Source: an uncultured Bacteroidota bacterium
Lineage (GTDB): Bacteria; Bacteroidota; Bacteroidia; UBA7662
Reading direction: 5' to 3'
Length of the DNA stretch: 15,466 nt
NCBI GenBank assembly: GCA_903908015.1
Contig: CAIVQI010000080.1
Coordinates: 1 to 15,466 of the forward strand
Positions 13,652-15,466 of the stretch are shown here, one piece after another. The position numbers were made by a program, and so were the translations under genes. Under the pieces are notes generated by a model that did no database searches, was not told the DNA's origin, and was given only the letters and a program-made list of their open reading frames with translations. Each line of letters begins with the position of its first letter. Within the stretch, counting starts at the first letter, position 1.

Positions 13652-14323
13652 CTAATCTCGCCAAAGGTACGGAAACAACAGAAATGCTGTCGATAATATA
13701 AGCACATCGAGCGCTCCGAGCTGAGCCAAATAAGTCTGACTGGCGACTGGGTTTAGTCCATCGAGTGCATGCATGCTCAGTCGAATCAACAATAGCATCA
13801 GGGGCATCACGACCGGAAAGGAAAGAACGACCATGAGTGTGGCCTGTGCATTCGCTTTCCTGCTGATTGCGGCAATCAGGGTGAGTGCACCAGATAAGCC
13901 TATGTACCCGACGACGGCAACCCAACTGAATCGCAATAAATCTTGAAAAGGATTTCCAACCCAAACCAACATACAAGTTGTGGTGAGTAGATGTATGATG
14001 CTCAATAAGAGAATATTGTAGCTGATTTTTGACGCCAGATAAACACCTGGCGCGCTGAGTGACTGCTCAAACAGCAGGCGATCGCTACTGGATTGGCCAA
14101 AACTTCTGCCTAAGGCATGAGTGGATGAAAACAACATGATGAGCCAATAAACAGCCACCCAAGTTGGACCCGGCAATATTCGGAAGGTCATATAGGAAAC
14201 AAAAACTGCGGTGGCCGAATATAAAAATATCCCGCCCAAAACATTTTGCTGCCTCCATTCCGAACGAAGCTCGTATCGGATGAGGGTGATCAAAGTGCGG
14301 AACGAACCTGAGATGGTCATCAT
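13652..14323 (-). CDS. ccmB: Heme exporter-type membrane protein CcmB
   Basis: A protein of 222-223 residues, the normal CcmB length, with about six hydrophobic helices. Recognisable segments are RYELRSEWRQQNVLGGIFLYSATAVF near the N-terminus, FSSTHALGRSFGQSSSDRLLFEQSLSAPGVYLASKI in the middle and VVLSFPVVMPLMLLLI, all typical of CcmB. It is the membrane subunit that works with the CcmA ATPase to release heme-bound CcmE. ccmA is not in this window. Two adjacent ATGs at 14323 and 14320 are both possible starts; the frame also reaches a TTG at 14353. It is directly coupled to ccmC with a 2-base gap. Confidence 0.92.
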   Translation of the reverse strand: MMTISGSFRTLITLIRYELRSEWRQQNVLGGIFLYSATAVFVSYMTFRILPGPTWVAVYWLIMLFSSTHALGRSFGQSSSDRLLFEQSLSAPGVYLASKISYNILLLSIIHLLTTTCMLVWVGNPFQDLLRFSWVAVVGYIGLSGALTLIAAISRKANAQATLMVVLSFPVVMPLMLLLIRLSMHALDGLNPVASQTYLAQLGALDVLILSTAFLLFPYLWRD

Positions 14324-14345
14324 CGATGGGATGTGTAAATATCGT

Positions 14346-14385
14346 TGATTCAAGCCTGTTTCGAAAGAATTATTGTTTTGAATCA
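14346..14385. repeat. Inverted repeat between xerD and ccmB
   Basis: TGATTCAA (14346-14353) and TTGAATCA (14378-14385) are perfect 8-bp arms with a 24-base spacer, spanning the gap between xerD and ccmB; the right arm includes the xerD stop codon. There is no T-run, so a terminator is not supported. It could be a binding site or chance. Confidence 0.35.
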
Positions 14386-15441
14386 GGATCTGGGGTGGAA
14401 CTTTCTGACTACTTCACTCAAATACTCGCGACTGAGATGTGTATATATTTCGGTGGTTGTGATGCTTTCATGCCCCAGCATTTCTTGAACGGCACGCAAA
14501 TCTGCGCCTGCTTCTACCATATGGGTAGCGAATGCATGGCGCAAACTGTGCGGTGAAATTTCCTTGCGCACCCCTGCGGCGTTGGCCAATTCACGAACCA
14601 ACAGGTAGATTTTCATTCGGGTGAGCGGACGTGCGTTTCTACTCAAAAATAGCACGTCATGGGCATCGTTCTTAGGGGCCAAATGGCGACGCCTGGTGCT
14701 GAGGTACAGGTTCACCGCCCGTGCCGCGGGGCCCCCGATTGGCACCAATCGCTCTTTATCCCCTTTTCCTGTTACCCGGATAAAACCCAGGTCGAAATGG
14801 AGGGCACTGATTTTGAGGTTTGTCACCTCACTCACCCTTAAACCGCAACTGTACATCAGTTCCACGATGGCTTGGTCGCGATGGCCCTCAGGCTTGCTTA
14901 AGTCAACCGCACCAATCATTGCGTTGATGTCGGCCGTGCCCAACACAACCGGCAGTTTGCGACCGAATCGCGGGGTTTCCAGCAATTCACCGGGGTTATC
15001 TTGACGGATTCCCTCTTCGTTCATGTACTTAAACAACATCCGCACCGAGGAAATGAGTCGGGCTTGGCTGCTTCGCTCCAACCCACCAATCGACCTAAAC
15101 CCGATGAACCGACGGATGTCATCGGGCTGAAGTGTATGAGGATATATGGGAGTGAATGTAGCTTGGATGGGGTCAACCGAGCCTTCAGCATCCAACGACC
15201 TTGGCGCATCCTCAACATCGCATTTGGTTTGGCCGCTGAGAACATCCATGTTGTTGGTAGCGTCTGGTGGTTCGGTGAGGAACTTTGCCAATTGCTGAAG
15301 ATCGGAATCATAGGCACTACAGGTGGCTCGTGACAATCCACGTTCCAATCTCAAATAACCCTGAAATTGCTTCAGAATATTCGCCCAAGCTGATCTAGCA
15401 CTGGTCCCAATCGGATCTGAACTCAGTATTTTTGCGTTCAT
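14383..15441 (-). CDS. xerD: XerD-type tyrosine recombinase with N-terminal insertion
   Basis: A 352-residue protein. The catalytic domain holds the full tyrosine recombinase set: Arg202 (CGLRVSEV), Lys226 (TGKGDKERLVPI), His298 and Arg301 (HSLRHAFATH), His324 (LGHESITTTEIYTH) and the nucleophile Tyr333. The protein ends KFHPRS, like XerC/XerD. LRHAFATHM and GADLRAVQEMLGH fit XerD better than XerC, so the likely role is chromosome dimer resolution at dif. The N-terminal SAM-like core-binding domain is recognisable (FQGYLRLERGLSRATCSAYDSDLQQLAKFL and DDIRRFIGFR) but is split by about 40 extra residues (about 57-103), acidic and low in hydrophobic residues; XerD is usually near 300. ATG 15441 follows AAGG; the frame stays open to the window edge, so a start further upstream is possible. 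Confidence 0.9.
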   Translation of the reverse strand: MNAKILSSDPIGTSARSAWANILKQFQGYLRLERGLSRATCSAYDSDLQQLAKFLTEPPDATNNMDVLSGQTKCDVEDAPRSLDAEGSVDPIQATFTPIYPHTLQPDDIRRFIGFRSIGGLERSSQARLISSVRMLFKYMNEEGIRQDNPGELLETPRFGRKLPVVLGTADINAMIGAVDLSKPEGHRDQAIVELMYSCGLRVSEVTNLKISALHFDLGFIRVTGKGDKERLVPIGGPAARAVNLYLSTRRRHLAPKNDAHDVLFLSRNARPLTRMKIYLLVRELANAAGVRKEISPHSLRHAFATHMVEAGADLRAVQEMLGHESITTTEIYTHLSREYLSEVVRKFHPRS

Positions 15442-15466
15442 GGGTGACCTTGGTTCAGTAGAACAT

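Noticed and set aside
13650..13976. Upstream extension of the ccmC frame by 109 residues
   Set aside because: It overlaps ccmB entirely, is polar with many Arg/Cys/His, and does not resemble CcmC; ATG 13649 gives the normal length and a 2-base spacing to ccmB.

Overview
The window looks like a chromosomal segment of a Bacteroidota bacterium, probably near Flavobacteriales/Cytophagales-type lineages. This is inferred from: -7 promoter boxes of the Bacteroidota form TAnnTTTG upstream of several genes, signal peptides ending in AQ, generally weak Shine-Dalgarno sequences, Bacteroidota-style CcmB/CcmC/CcmD proteins and an IF3 of the same style. No rRNA, tRNA, CRISPR array, insertion sequence or phage gene was seen. 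Coding density is high and the longest stretch without a gene is the first 161 bases.

Layout. (1) 162-3377, plus strand: a tight run of five genes for exported or envelope proteins: a small protein with a WGFCCWP motif, a LolA-like exported protein, a YidD-family protein that carries its own signal peptide, and two related TPR-like proteins that share a C-terminal PGxGxxYxG membrane segment. This is the least familiar part of the window and the best candidate for an undescribed envelope module. A strong intrinsic terminator sits between the first gene and the rest. (2) 3361-7593, minus strand: a TPR lipoprotein gene followed by the classical translation operon thrS-infC-rpmI-rplT. infC has no ATG/GTG/TTG start compatible with a complete IF3, so it probably starts at AUA or AUU. 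(3) 7646-8788, plus: an exported TolB-like beta-propeller protein, whose promoter box forms a palindrome with the promoter box of the divergent TPR/thrS operon. (4) 8831-11158, plus: hmgA-hpd, two consecutive steps of tyrosine/phenylalanine degradation (4-hydroxyphenylpyruvate to homogentisate to maleylacetoacetate). (5) 11298-14323, minus: ccmB-ccmC-ccmD (cytochrome c maturation, heme delivery) followed closely by a glutamate dehydrogenase gene whose 3' end lies in a short tandem repeat. (6) 14383-15441, minus: a XerD-type tyrosine recombinase with an extra segment in its N-terminal domain.

Connections. The translation operon and the xer gene are housekeeping. hmgA-hpd and gdhA both serve amino-acid catabolism and converge on an intergenic region rich in inverted repeats (11173-11313) that probably acts as a two-way terminator. 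All functional names rest on motifs read by eye; no database search was run.
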